Source: JANYGM01 sp043764015 (lineage in GTDB: Bacteria > Bacteroidota > Bacteroidia > Cytophagales > Thermonemataceae). From it: a DNA stretch of 40,796 nucleotides. This document shows, piece after piece, positions 32,202 to 39,787 of this stretch (its first letter is position 1; every line of letters begins with the position of its first letter). The stretch is from positions 1-40,796 of the forward strand of contig JAYUKY010000074.1 in assembly GCA_043764015.1 (NCBI GenBank), read 5' to 3'. The position numbers and the translations under genes were made by a program. The notes beneath the pieces are model-generated. The model saw nothing but the letters and a program-made list of their open reading frames with translations, did no database searches and had not been told where the DNA came from.

Positions 32202-32570
32202 TTATACGGGCAATATATCCAATATTTTTAGCATTTTGTCTTTTTCTTCTTGTGGAATATGAGTACTATTGATGTCGTTTTTGTAAGCGTGTTTGAGTTG
32301 TGCAAGGCTATGATTTAGTTGCATTTGCAGTATTTCCGTTGCATCAAAGCTCAAAAAGCCGCTTAATTTGTAGGCTATTTCCGCAGAAATAATGATTTTA
32401 CCATTCAAAATATCTTCTATTTGAATGACAGAGATATTTGTTTTTTTTGCCAAATCAGCTACAGAAATGGAGAGTTTTTCCAAATCTGTCTTGATAAACA
32501 TTCCAGCAGAAAACACACTTAAAATAGCTTTTATATTGATTTTTGAGGTACTAAAAATAGGAGTGTTCAT
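32202..32570 (-). CDS. Small helix-turn-helix protein, HigA-like antitoxin family
   Basis: A 122-residue protein with an XRE-type helix-turn-helix (about 32-62), LEKLSISVADLAKKTNIS followed by VIQIEDILNGK, and the following helix IISAEIAYKLSGFLSFDATEI. The order HTH, then ISAEIAYKLSxFL and LQMQLNHSLAQ resembles HigA-type antitoxins, but no HigB toxin partner lies beside it, so it is solitary here or a stand-alone regulator. It is 42 bp upstream of the WD40 gene and probably co-transcribed. A role in regulating that gene is possible. Confidence 0.7.
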   Translation of the reverse strand: MNTPIFSTSKINIKAILSVFSAGMFIKTDLEKLSISVADLAKKTNISVIQIEDILNGKIIISAEIAYKLSGFLSFDATEILQMQLNHSLAQLKHAYKNDINSTHIPQEEKDKMLKILDILPV

Positions 32571-32640
32571 TTTGGTAGAGGTTTTGATGATGATTGAACA
32601 AATCTATCAAAAAAAAATACAAAAACAACAAAAAATAAGT

Positions 32641-32648
32641 TATTTTTG
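32641..32648 (+). promoter_or_regulatory. Putative -7 box of bcp
   Basis: TATTTTTG followed by CAAA lies about 108 bp before the bcp ATG. The leader contains a GC-rich palindrome (32663-32702) and a short-period repeat (32705-32752). There is no clear -33. Confidence 0.5.
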
Positions 32649-32662
32649 CAAAAACATCATTT

Positions 32663-32702
32663 AACCACCCTAACCCCTCCTTAGGAAGTAGGGGGATTTT
32701 TC
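32663..32702. repeat. GC-rich palindromic element, partial copy
   Basis: AACCACCCTAACCCCTCCTT and then AGGAAGTAGGGGGATT form a GC-rich palindrome with an imperfect right arm. Its left arm matches the left arm of the in-frame element at 34206-34283 (CCACCCC and ACCCCTCCTT). Confidence 0.65.
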
Positions 32703-32704
32703 AA

Positions 32705-32752
32705 CCGTAATTCGTAATTTTTAATTCGTAATTGCACTAAATTCGTAATTGA
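32705..32752. repeat. Short-period AATTCGTA repeat upstream of bcp
   Basis: AATTCGTA and TTAATTCGTAATT variants end 4-5 bases before the ATG at 32757. They are the reverse orientation of the AATTACG repeats after 20273 and 30996. Confidence 0.65.
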
Positions 32753-32756
32753 CAAA

Positions 32757-33215
32757 ATGGCACTTCAAATTGGCGATAAAGCCCCACTTTTTGAGAGTAA
32801 AGACCAAAATGGCGCACCTCTCAATCTAGCAGATTTTTTGCACAAAGGCAATAAAATAGTGCTTTATTTTTATCCAAAAGATGATACTTCTGGTTGTACG
32901 GCACAAGCCTGTAATCTTAAAGAAAACTACTTTGAATTACAAAGTGAAGGTTATCAAATTATTGGCGTTAGCGTTGATGATGAGAAGAAGCATACAAAAT
33001 TTATCAATAAATATGAGTTGCCTTTTCCTTTGGTAGCTGATACTGATAAAACCGTTGTAGAAGCCTATCACGTGTGGAAAGAAAAAAGTATGTATGGCAA
33101 AAAATATATGGGAACATTGCGTCATACCTTTATTATTGATGAAAACGGTATTATTGAAGAGATTATTGATAAAGTTAAAACAGGAGAACATTCAGCACAA
33201 ATCCTTAAAAAATAA
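32757..33215 (+). CDS. bcp: Thioredoxin-dependent thiol peroxidase (BCP/AhpE-type peroxiredoxin)
   Basis: It reduces hydrogen peroxide and alkyl hydroperoxides in the cytoplasm, using thioredoxin for recycling. The peroxiredoxin fold signature YPKDDTSGCTAQACNL holds the peroxidatic C47 and resolving C52, five residues apart as in the atypical two-Cys BCP group. Further family residues are FPLVADT and RHTFIIDENG. The 152-residue length is normal. The leader holds two repeat elements. A membrane glycosyltransferase gene follows 72 bp downstream, possibly in the same transcript. Confidence 0.93.
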   Translation: MALQIGDKAPLFESKDQNGAPLNLADFLHKGNKIVLYFYPKDDTSGCTAQACNLKENYFELQSEGYQIIGVSVDDEKKHTKFINKYELPFPLVADTDKTVVEAYHVWKEKSMYGKKYMGTLRHTFIIDENGIIEEIIDKVKTGEHSAQILKK

Positions 33216-33249
33216 ACTATTTATTTGAGGTAAAGAATATTTTGTATTT

Positions 33250-33281
33250 AACTCAAAATTCACAACTCACAACTCACAACT
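33250..33281. repeat. Short-period AACTCACA repeat before the glycosyltransferase
   Basis: AACTCAAAATTCACAACTCA and CAACTCACAACTAA variants of AACTCACA end 6 bases before the GTG start at 33288. Confidence 0.6.
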
Positions 33282-33287
33282 AAAAAA

Positions 33288-35087
33288 GTGAATTTATTTA
33301 ACAAAAACTATCCTTATCATTTGCCTTTGCTGATTGCTGGGGCAGTTTTATTGTTGTTTCCTGCGCTTGGTGCGGTGCATTTATTTGATTGGGACGAGAT
33401 AAATTTTGCAGAATCTGCTCGTGAAATGCTCACAAGTGGAGATTATAGGCACGTACAAATCAATTATGAACCATTCATAGAAAAACCGCCTTTGTTTTTT
33501 TGGTTGCAGGTGATTTGTATGAAAATTTTTGGTGTAAACGAATTTGCAGCACGCCTTCCAAATGCCATTTGTGGCGTGATTACGCTATTTTTATTCTATA
33601 AAATTGGTAAAAAATTGTATGATGGATTATTTGGGTTTTTATGGGCGTTGGCTTATATTGGCTCTTTTTTGCCAAATCTTTACTTCAAATCAGCCATTAT
33701 TGACCCTGTTTTTAATCTTTTTATTTTTTTAGGATTATATTTTTTGATGCAATCTATTTGGAGTGCAGACCACAAAAAAATGCGTGAAAGTATCAAAAAT
33801 GCCGTTTTTGCAGGACTTTTCACAGGGCTTGCGGTGCTTACGAAAGGTCCTGTTGGTTTTTTGCTAGTATTTTTGAGTTTTGTTGTTTTTTGGATAAATA
33901 AGCAAGAATTTAATAAGATTTCAAAATTATCTTTTGTGCGTGTGGGCAACTGGCAAAGTGTTCTTACGTATGCGCTCGTGGTGTTTTTTGTGTCATGTTT
34001 TTGGTTTGCAGCAGACGTTTTTGAGCGTGGAACAGGCTATTTTATAGAATTTATTAACTATCAAATTAGATTATTCACTACGCCAGATGCAGGACACGAA
34101 CAACCGTTTTTTTATCATTTTGTGGTTGTATTTGTGGGTTGTTTTCCTATGTCTGCGTTTGGTTTAAGGGCTTTTTACTATAAAAATGTACCAGAAAATA
34201 ATGATGAAACCACCCCCGACCCCTCCTTAGCAAGGAGGGGAGTAATGTCCCCCACCTTACAAGGAGGGGTTAGGGGCGGTTTCGGGAATAGTTTTCGTGT
34301 GATGATGTTATGTATTTTTTGGGTGGTGATGATTATTTTTTCTATTGCACAGACGAAAATAGTGCATTATTCATCAATGGCATACTTTCCATTGTCGTTT
34401 TTGTGTGCTTATGCCTTGTATCATTTGCTAGCGGAAAATGTGTTTGTAAGCCGTTGGAGTGTGTTTTTTGTTGCTTTTTTGGGTAGTGTTTTTGGACTTG
34501 CTGTTACTATTTTGCCTATTGCTTTTCAATATAAAGAAAAGTTTTTTTATTTAATTGAAGATGATTTTGCGGTGGCGTGTTTGTCGCAAGATGTAGTTTG
34601 GGGTGGTTGGGAGTTTTTGATAGGAGCTTTTTACTTGTTTTGTGTGTGGCTGGGAGTTTATTATTTTTCTAAAAAAATGCTTCAGAAGGCTATTTTAACA
34701 CTTTTTGCGAGTACGGCTATTTTCTTATCTATTTTGGCGGTGATTATTGTTCCAAAGATTGAGGCTTATTTCCAGCGTCCTATGATAGAGTTTTATAAAA
34801 ATCTTGCAGGAAAAGATGTTTATGCTATTCCTTTTCAGTTTAAGAGTTATGCGCAATACTTTTATCAAAAATATCCAAAATATGATAACCCAAAAGCGTA
34901 TGATTACAAAGATAAAAATAACGTAGAACAATGGCTTTTACGTGGTGCAGACGTAGATAAACCTGCTTATTTTGTTATCAAAGTTAATGATACCTTAGAA
35001 ATGAAAAAGTACGAAGACACAAATGTAAAAAAAATGTATCAAGGTGGTGGTTTTGTGTTTTATGAAAGGCAATTACAGAAAAAATAG
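33288..35087 (+). CDS. ArnT/PMT-like family glycosyltransferase with in-frame palindromic insert
   Basis: A 599-residue integral membrane enzyme of the GT-C class (PMT/ArnT-like, GT39/GT83-like) that should move a sugar from a lipid-phosphate donor to lipid A, protein or another acceptor on the outer side of the membrane. Seen: DWDEINFAESAREM (33-46) with the conserved acidic residues of the first outer loop, EKPPLFFWLQ, about ten or more hydrophobic helices and a soluble C-terminal tail. The acceptor is unknown. At nucleotides 34206-34283 a GC-rich palindrome adds 26 codons (TPDPSLARRGVMSPT and following) in frame in the loop before a helix (FRVMMLCIFWVVMI). The start is GTG. Confidence 0.88.
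   Translation: MNLFNKNYPYHLPLLIAGAVLLLFPALGAVHLFDWDEINFAESAREMLTSGDYRHVQINYEPFIEKPPLFFWLQVICMKIFGVNEFAARLPNAICGVITLFLFYKIGKKLYDGLFGFLWALAYIGSFLPNLYFKSAIIDPVFNLFIFLGLYFLMQSIWSADHKKMRESIKNAVFAGLFTGLAVLTKGPVGFLLVFLSFVVFWINKQEFNKISKLSFVRVGNWQSVLTYALVVFFVSCFWFAADVFERGTGYFIEFINYQIRLFTTPDAGHEQPFFYHFVVVFVGCFPMSAFGLRAFYYKNVPENNDETTPDPSLARRGVMSPTLQGGVRGGFGNSFRVMMLCIFWVVMIIFSIAQTKIVHYSSMAYFPLSFLCAYALYHLLAENVFVSRWSVFFVAFLGSVFGLAVTILPIAFQYKEKFFYLIEDDFAVACLSQDVVWGGWEFLIGAFYLFCVWLGVYYFSKKMLQKAILTLFASTAIFLSILAVIIVPKIEAYFQRPMIEFYKNLAGKDVYAIPFQFKSYAQYFYQKYPKYDNPKAYDYKDKNNVEQWLLRGADVDKPAYFVIKVNDTLEMKKYEDTNVKKMYQGGGFVFYERQLQKK
34206..34283. repeat. GC-rich palindromic element inserted in frame in a coding region
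   Basis: The arms of 23 bp (34206-34228 and 34261-34283) match at 20 positions. The left arm begins GAAACCACCCCC and ends ACCCCTCCTT. The total is 78 bp, exactly 26 codons, with no stop in the coding frame. Its G/C runs contrast with the AT-rich host gene. A related copy lies in the bcp leader (32663-32702). Confidence 0.85.
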
Positions 35088-35151
35088 AAAGATTTTTGTA
35101 TTTCTTATTGCTTACTTAGTGCCTTTCTTTGTGTTCTTAGTGGTAAAAAAT

Positions 35152-36006
35152 TTATCTCTTTTTGACAGGAAAACAATACCAAACATAATAACTAATGCTT
35201 ACATTGGCATTTTTAATTGGTTTTCCAAATCCTGGGACATCGTAAAGCAAAAATTCTTTGTTTCCTGATGTCCAAAGAGCGGTTTTATAGCGCAAAGTAT
35301 AACCTACATACAAGTTTTTCCAAATATTAACTTTCATTCCAAAAGTGCCTTCTAACCAGTTGGCACTCACTTTATTAGTCAAATCTTGCGTTGCAACACT
35401 AAAAAGTGTATCAGATTTTTCTTGCTGAATATTTTCTGTATAATTTGCGTGAGCATACCTAAAACCAAAAAAAAGTAAATGTTTTTTTACACTTTTTTTG
35501 ATAACATTATAATCTCCACCAACCTTAAAAAAGAAGGCTTGATTATTATAATTAGTGGATAATTGTGTGTTAGAAGTAGTTTCTTGATACGTTTGTTTTT
35601 TTGTAGAAGTACCAATATCAATATTAACTAGCCATTTCCCTAGTTCTGCTTCTGCATTTATTTCTAATAAAAATGGTTGTTTGGGTGCGACAGACAAACC
35701 AAGTGCCAACAAATTTGCACCTAAACGGATATTTTCTAGTTTGCCAAACGGACTTTTAAAGCCTTTTTTTGCTTTTTTAGGGCTAATTTTAACTGATGGA
35801 ATAGTATCATTTTTCTTTAAAGTATCTTTCTGATTATCTTTCAAAATAATAGCTTTTTCTTCTTTTTTAGGGACATTTTGGGCGTTGATATTTTGGCACA
35901 AAAACATCATTAAACCACTCAAAAAAGCAATTTTGTAGAAAATATTGAAAGAAATATTAAGCAAAATATTATTTAAAAAAGTAGGTTTCAATTTCAAAAT
36001 TATCAT
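35152..36006 (-). CDS. DUF6048-like exported protein
   Basis: An approximately 284-residue protein (ATG at 36006; an in-frame ATG at 36036 is also possible). The hydrophobic N-terminus ends LMMFLCQNINAQ, a signal peptide or anchor. A Lys-rich linker (about 45-95) is followed by a beta-rich domain typical of outer-membrane beta-barrels or their periplasmic relatives: RLGANLLALGLSVAP, PFLLEINAEAELGKWLVNID, FFFKVGGDYNVI, LYVGYTLRYKTALW and VSISYYVWYCF at the end. This looks like DUF6048, which in Bacteroidota usually follows a DUF6452 lipoprotein, as here. The two genes overlap by about 40 bp, so they are coupled. Confidence 0.75.
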   Translation of the reverse strand: MIILKLKPTFLNNILLNISFNIFYKIAFLSGLMMFLCQNINAQNVPKKEEKAIILKDNQKDTLKKNDTIPSVKISPKKAKKGFKSPFGKLENIRLGANLLALGLSVAPKQPFLLEINAEAELGKWLVNIDIGTSTKKQTYQETTSNTQLSTNYNNQAFFFKVGGDYNVIKKSVKKHLLFFGFRYAHANYTENIQQEKSDTLFSVATQDLTNKVSANWLEGTFGMKVNIWKNLYVGYTLRYKTALWTSGNKEFLLYDVPGFGKPIKNANVSISYYVWYCFPVKKR

Positions 36007-36472
36007 TGGTAAGTTGTTTAAAACGGACAGAATCAAAAGGAGGAATTCTAGTTGGTATAAGAGGCGTTAAAAAACGGGTTTTTGTGCCACATTCAGGCGA
36101 GATAAAGCGCACCTCACGAGTGTAATCCAGCCTAAAACTTGTAGGAATTTCATTCAGACGACAAGTATAAGTAGTGAAATCTGCGCCAGCATTTATTGTA
36201 AGTTGTTTTGTGCTGCTAATAGTATCTTTTATATGGAAATCTTTTGAAGTTCCTTCTATTTTAAGATTTTTGACTATCAGAAGTGTATCTTTAAACACAA
36301 TAGAATCAGCAAAAGTAAGGCGTTTTTTTAGTGTTATCTTTCTTTTAAAGCGTATGAGCGTAGTTTGTTCTATGGCACTACTACACAAATTGCCATCATT
36401 GATACAGGCTGACAATGCCAAACACACCAAAATAGACAAAAAAAGAGGTTTTAAGGAGATTTTTTTAGGCAC
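35969..36472 (-). CDS. DUF6452-like lipoprotein
   Basis: A 167-residue lipoprotein. MPKKISLKPLFLSILVCLALSAC carries a proper lipobox with C23, and CINDGNLCSSAIEQ with conserved Cys fits the start of DUF6452 proteins, as do LIRFKRK and the late TRFLTP. The mature part is beta-rich. The function of the family is unknown; the pair DUF6452-DUF6048 is syntenic in many Bacteroidota and suggests a shared envelope role. The 3' end overlaps the DUF6048-like gene. A -7 box TATTTTTGCAC is at 36544-36537 on the reverse strand. Confidence 0.75.
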   Translation of the reverse strand: MPKKISLKPLFLSILVCLALSACINDGNLCSSAIEQTTLIRFKRKITLKKRLTFADSIVFKDTLLIVKNLKIEGTSKDFHIKDTISSTKQLTINAGADFTTYTCRLNEIPTSFRLDYTREVRFISPECGTKTRFLTPLIPTRIPPFDSVRFKQLTNDNFEIETYFFK

Positions 36473-36536
36473 AATAGTTAGAATATTTTTGGTTTTATGG
36501 AAATTTTCGTAGGCATTTTACGCATCAAATTTTGTG

Positions 36537-36544
36537 CAAAAATA
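36537..36544 (-). promoter_or_regulatory. Putative -7 box of the DUF6452/DUF6048-like operon
   Basis: The reverse strand reads TATTTTTG followed by CAC, about 65 bp before the ATG. A -33 TTG is not present at the normal distance. Confidence 0.5.
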
Positions 36545-36625
36545 CGTTATTTCCCTATATTTTCTTACATTTTTGCTAAAAAATACAAATAAACTAAATA
36601 TTATCTCAAAACCTTAAAATTAACA

Positions 36626-36655
36626 TTGTTATTCCTAAGAAATATTGTATTTTTG
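36626..36655 (+). promoter_or_regulatory. Promoter of gapA
   Basis: TTG (36626-36628), 19 bases and TATTTTTG (36648-36655), followed by CGC, form a full consensus promoter. The predicted start of transcription is at about 36662, which excludes the in-frame start at 36645 and supports ATG 36705. Confidence 0.8.
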
Positions 36656-36704
36656 CGCAAATATTGTAAAAAAATTCATTCAGAAATCAACCAAAAAATC
36701 AACA

Positions 36705-37700
36705 ATGTCAAAAATAAAAGTTGCTATTAATGGTTTTGGACGTATTGGAAGGCTTTCTTTCAAAGCGTTACTACAAAAATCAAACGTAGAAGTCGTGGCT
36801 ATCAACGACCTCACAGATACGGCTACACTTGCGCATTTGCTCAAATATGACTCTGTTCACGGCAAATTTGCAGGTACAGTTACTCACGAGGCTGATGGTA
36901 TTGTCGTTAATGGAAATAAAATCAAAATTTATGCTGAAAAAGACCCTAAAAACTTACCTTGGGGCACTTTGGGCATTGATGTTGTATTAGAATCTACTGG
37001 GCGTTTTGTTGATGAAGCAGGCGCAGGTGGGCATATTGTTGCTGGCGCAAGAAAAGTAATTATCTCTGCGCCTGCCAAAGGAAATATCCCTACGGTGGTT
37101 TTGGGCGTAAATGACAGCATTCTTACAGGAAATGAAACAATTATTTCTAATGCGTCTTGTACTACTAATTGCCTTGCACCAATGGCTAAGGTTTTAGATG
37201 ATATGTTTGGTATTGAAAGTGGCTACATCACGACTATACACGCTTATACGGCTGACCAAAACCTACAAGATGCACCTCATAGCGACTTGCGCAGGGCTAG
37301 AGCTGCCGCTTATTCTATTGTGCCAACTTCTACTGGAGCAGCTAAAGCCGTTGGTTTGGTACTTCCACATTTGAAAGGCAAACTTGATGGCGTGGCTATG
37401 CGTGTGCCTGTGCCTGATGGCTCTTTGACTGATTTAACTGTTGTTTTGAAAAAAGCAGCAACCATTGAAGAAATTAATGCCGCTATGAAAACTGCATCAG
37501 AAGGTGCTATGAAAGGTATTTTGGAATACGTAACAGACCCAATTGTGTCTATTGATATTATTGGAAACCCTCATTCTTGCATTTTTGATGCAGAACTAAC
37601 AGCTGTAAATGGTACACTTGTAAAAGTAATTGGTTGGTATGATAATGAGGCAGGTTATTCTGCTCGTATTGCTGATTTGATTACAAAAGTAGGCGCATAA
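36705..37700 (+). CDS. gapA: Glyceraldehyde-3-phosphate dehydrogenase, type I
   Basis: It oxidises glyceraldehyde 3-phosphate with phosphate and NAD+ to 1,3-bisphosphoglycerate in glycolysis, and runs in reverse in gluconeogenesis. NAD fold: INGFGRIGR near the N-terminus. The catalytic Cys is in SNASCTTNC and the His in TTIHAYTADQ. The substrate region has PTSTGAAKAVG, and the end WYDNEAGYSARI is typical. The 331-residue length (from ATG 36705) is normal. An in-frame start at 36645 lies inside the promoter and is rejected. After the stop a GTACGAAGT repeat begins at once, then a strong terminator. Confidence 0.97.
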   Translation: MSKIKVAINGFGRIGRLSFKALLQKSNVEVVAINDLTDTATLAHLLKYDSVHGKFAGTVTHEADGIVVNGNKIKIYAEKDPKNLPWGTLGIDVVLESTGRFVDEAGAGGHIVAGARKVIISAPAKGNIPTVVLGVNDSILTGNETIISNASCTTNCLAPMAKVLDDMFGIESGYITTIHAYTADQNLQDAPHSDLRRARAAAYSIVPTSTGAAKAVGLVLPHLKGKLDGVAMRVPVPDGSLTDLTVVLKKAATIEEINAAMKTASEGAMKGILEYVTDPIVSIDIIGNPHSCIFDAELTAVNGTLVKVIGWYDNEAGYSARIADLITKVGA

Positions 37701-37702
37701 CG

Positions 37703-37734
37703 AGGTACGAAGTTTGAAGTACGAGGTACGAAAT
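37703..37734 (+). repeat. GTACGAAGT-type repeat after gapA stop
   Basis: AGGTACGAAGTTTGAAGTAC and then GAGGTACGAAAT begin 2 nt after the gapA stop. It is nearly identical to the repeats after lpdA and mtgA. Confidence 0.75.
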
Positions 37735-37746
37735 AAATAACGCTAT

Positions 37747-37782
37747 AAAAAAGCCTTTCCAAAGTTTGGAAAGGCTTTTTGT
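37747..37782 (+). terminator. Intrinsic terminator after gapA
   Basis: AAAAAGCCTTTCCAAA (about 37748-37763) pairs with TTTGGAAAGGCTTTTT (37765-37780), followed by GTTTT. Confidence 0.85.
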
Positions 37783-37866
37783 TTTCCTAAGCAATATTAG
37801 ATATTTTATTAAAAATATTTTTGCAAAATATCTGACAATGAATAAGGATATTAAAGATATTATCCT

Positions 37867-37874
37867 TATGTTTG
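37867..37874 (+). promoter_or_regulatory. Putative -7 box of the metalloprotease gene
   Basis: TATGTTTG followed by CACC lies 36 bp before ATG 37910. A second TATTTTTG at 37816-37823 is an alternative. Neither has a clear TTG at -33. Confidence 0.55.
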
Positions 37875-37909
37875 CACCATTACATTTAACACAAATAAAT
37901 CCAATTTCT

Positions 37910-39775
37910 ATGAACAAATCCTGTAAAATTCTCCAACGGGGGGTAATTCTCCCCTTGTTAGCGCAAATGCTGACATCACTTGTGTATGCTCAAACTAACT
38001 TGTTTAAGCCAATGGAAACGCTTCTAAACGAATCACAAAATGTCAAGTATCAGAAGATACTAAACGCACCGCACCTAAAAAACCATCTTCTTGTAAGAAT
38101 TGAAAACCTTGCCACAACACAAACGCAGGGTATGCTAAATATAGTCTTGCCTAATGTGGCTTGTGATAATCTCGCTTTTACTGCTAGAAAAGTAGAATAC
38201 ACATCAGAAAATGACTACTATTGGTATGGAGACATACGTGGAGAAGACGAGGGTGCTTGCCTCACAGGTACAATAATGCTTATTGCTAGAAATGGGCAAA
38301 AGTATGGGCAAATAAGTCTAGATGAGGGTACTTTTGAATACCAAGAACTTGGAAATAACTTGCAAGTGCTTTCAGAGCATAATAACAATGAACTTCCAAT
38401 AAGTAAAATATGTGGTGTTGATGAAAAAACACCTGTTGGGATAGACCCACTTGTAGCACGTGGGTCTTGTAGTAGCAATACTATTGCAGATGAGCGTTTG
38501 ACTGTTTTGGTGCTTTTTACGCCTGCAGCCATTAGCATTGAGCCAGATATTTATAACAGGGCTGACTTAGCAGTTAGACAAACTAATCAAATATTAGCAA
38601 ATAGTAAAATACTCCCAACAAACGCTAAGCTAATACTCGCAGGTGCATTGCCTTTTAATTTTACGGAAACTAGTTCTAATAGAGCAATAATTACAGATAT
38701 TATTAGTTTAACCACAAACATAAATGCACAATCAATAAGAGATTTATATAATGCTGATTTAGTTATCTTGATGACTAATGGAAATTATGCTAATAATAGT
38801 AAGTATATTGGATATGCTGCAGCAATAGGTCCTAGTAGTCCTGATGCATATGCTATTGTAGAAACGGCATACTCAACTTCTAGGCATCTTACATTTGCAC
38901 ATGAAGTAGGACACTTGTTTGGTGCAAGGCATCAAGATACTTTCCAAACTTATTACCAACGGGCGCATTTTTTCTACACAGGCTTTCTTAATTTAAAAAG
39001 AAATATTACTGTAATGCATACTGATTACGAGCCTGTAAGAAGAGTACATCACTTTTCAAATCCTGACGCTGATTACAAAAATAGGGCTACAGGTGATGGA
39101 AGCCATAATAATGCCTTAAAAATTAATCAAACAGGGCAAACAGTAGCTAATTTTAGACAAGTAATTTCTGTTATACCTCCTACCTCTTTCAATATAGCTA
39201 TAACAGCACCTGCTACTGCTATGGAATGTACCTTCGGAATATTTGCTAATGTAAATATCACTTGTGGGTCAGCCCCTTTTAATATAGTATGGGAGAATAG
39301 TCTTGATGGCATCACTTGGAACGCAGGTACTACAACACTAACTAATTCCCCTACAGGTACATATAGGTTTAGTGCGCCTTGTCTTATTGCCTCTAATGCG
39401 CCTTATTTTGTGCGTAGTACCGTAACAGATGCCAATGGTAATGTGCGTGTAGAAATGACATTAGTAGATATTTTAATGCAAAACATGGGCGGATTACGTA
39501 CAGCTAGCCAAGAGCAACTTATTTCTTCTATTGCGCCCAACCCTTTTGCGGAAAGTACAGTAGTAAAATTAAATCTGCAAAAAACAGAAACCATACAAAT
39601 TGAATTAAGTAATATGTATGGTACAATCAGAAGAACTTTGACTACACAAATCTTGTCTGCTGGTGAGCATCAGATTACCATTGCAAGAGCAGACTTACCT
39701 GAAGGTTTGTACTCACTCAGGCTTACTACGAGCAATGGCTATGTGGAAACAAAAAATATTATCATCAACCTCTAA
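37910..39775 (+). CDS. Secreted metzincin-type metalloprotease with T9SS sorting domain
   Basis: A 621-residue secreted zinc protease. The signal peptide (MNKSCKILQRGVILPLLAQM to SLVYAQ) is followed by a propeptide-like region. The metzincin motif HEVGHLFGARH (331-341) gives three zinc ligands and catalytic Glu332, with a candidate Met-turn at M369 (TVMHTD); this fits reprolysin-like M12 peptidases. An immunoglobulin-like domain follows (about 430-530). The last 80 residues, IAPNPFAESTVVKLNL to GLYSLRLTTSNGYVETKNII, are a type A T9SS C-terminal sorting domain, so the protein is exported by the Por system and anchored or released at the surface. The start is ATG 37910 rather than 37766, judged by the signal peptide and promoter. 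The downstream lipoprotein follows in 12 bp. Confidence 0.88.
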   Translation: MNKSCKILQRGVILPLLAQMLTSLVYAQTNLFKPMETLLNESQNVKYQKILNAPHLKNHLLVRIENLATTQTQGMLNIVLPNVACDNLAFTARKVEYTSENDYYWYGDIRGEDEGACLTGTIMLIARNGQKYGQISLDEGTFEYQELGNNLQVLSEHNNNELPISKICGVDEKTPVGIDPLVARGSCSSNTIADERLTVLVLFTPAAISIEPDIYNRADLAVRQTNQILANSKILPTNAKLILAGALPFNFTETSSNRAIITDIISLTTNINAQSIRDLYNADLVILMTNGNYANNSKYIGYAAAIGPSSPDAYAIVETAYSTSRHLTFAHEVGHLFGARHQDTFQTYYQRAHFFYTGFLNLKRNITVMHTDYEPVRRVHHFSNPDADYKNRATGDGSHNNALKINQTGQTVANFRQVISVIPPTSFNIAITAPATAMECTFGIFANVNITCGSAPFNIVWENSLDGITWNAGTTTLTNSPTGTYRFSAPCLIASNAPYFVRSTVTDANGNVRVEMTLVDILMQNMGGLRTASQEQLISSIAPNPFAESTVVKLNLQKTETIQIELSNMYGTIRRTLTTQILSAGEHQITIARADLPEGLYSLRLTTSNGYVETKNIIINL

Positions 39776-39787
39776 ATCCCTACGAAA

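Noticed and set aside
34206..34283. Insertion sequence or transposon in the glycosyltransferase gene
   Set aside because: It is only 78 bp, has no transposase or target-site duplication that I can see, and keeps the reading frame.
36645..36704. Longer N-terminus for GAPDH
   Set aside because: The extra codons overlap the promoter, and the family starts at MSKIKVAINGFG.
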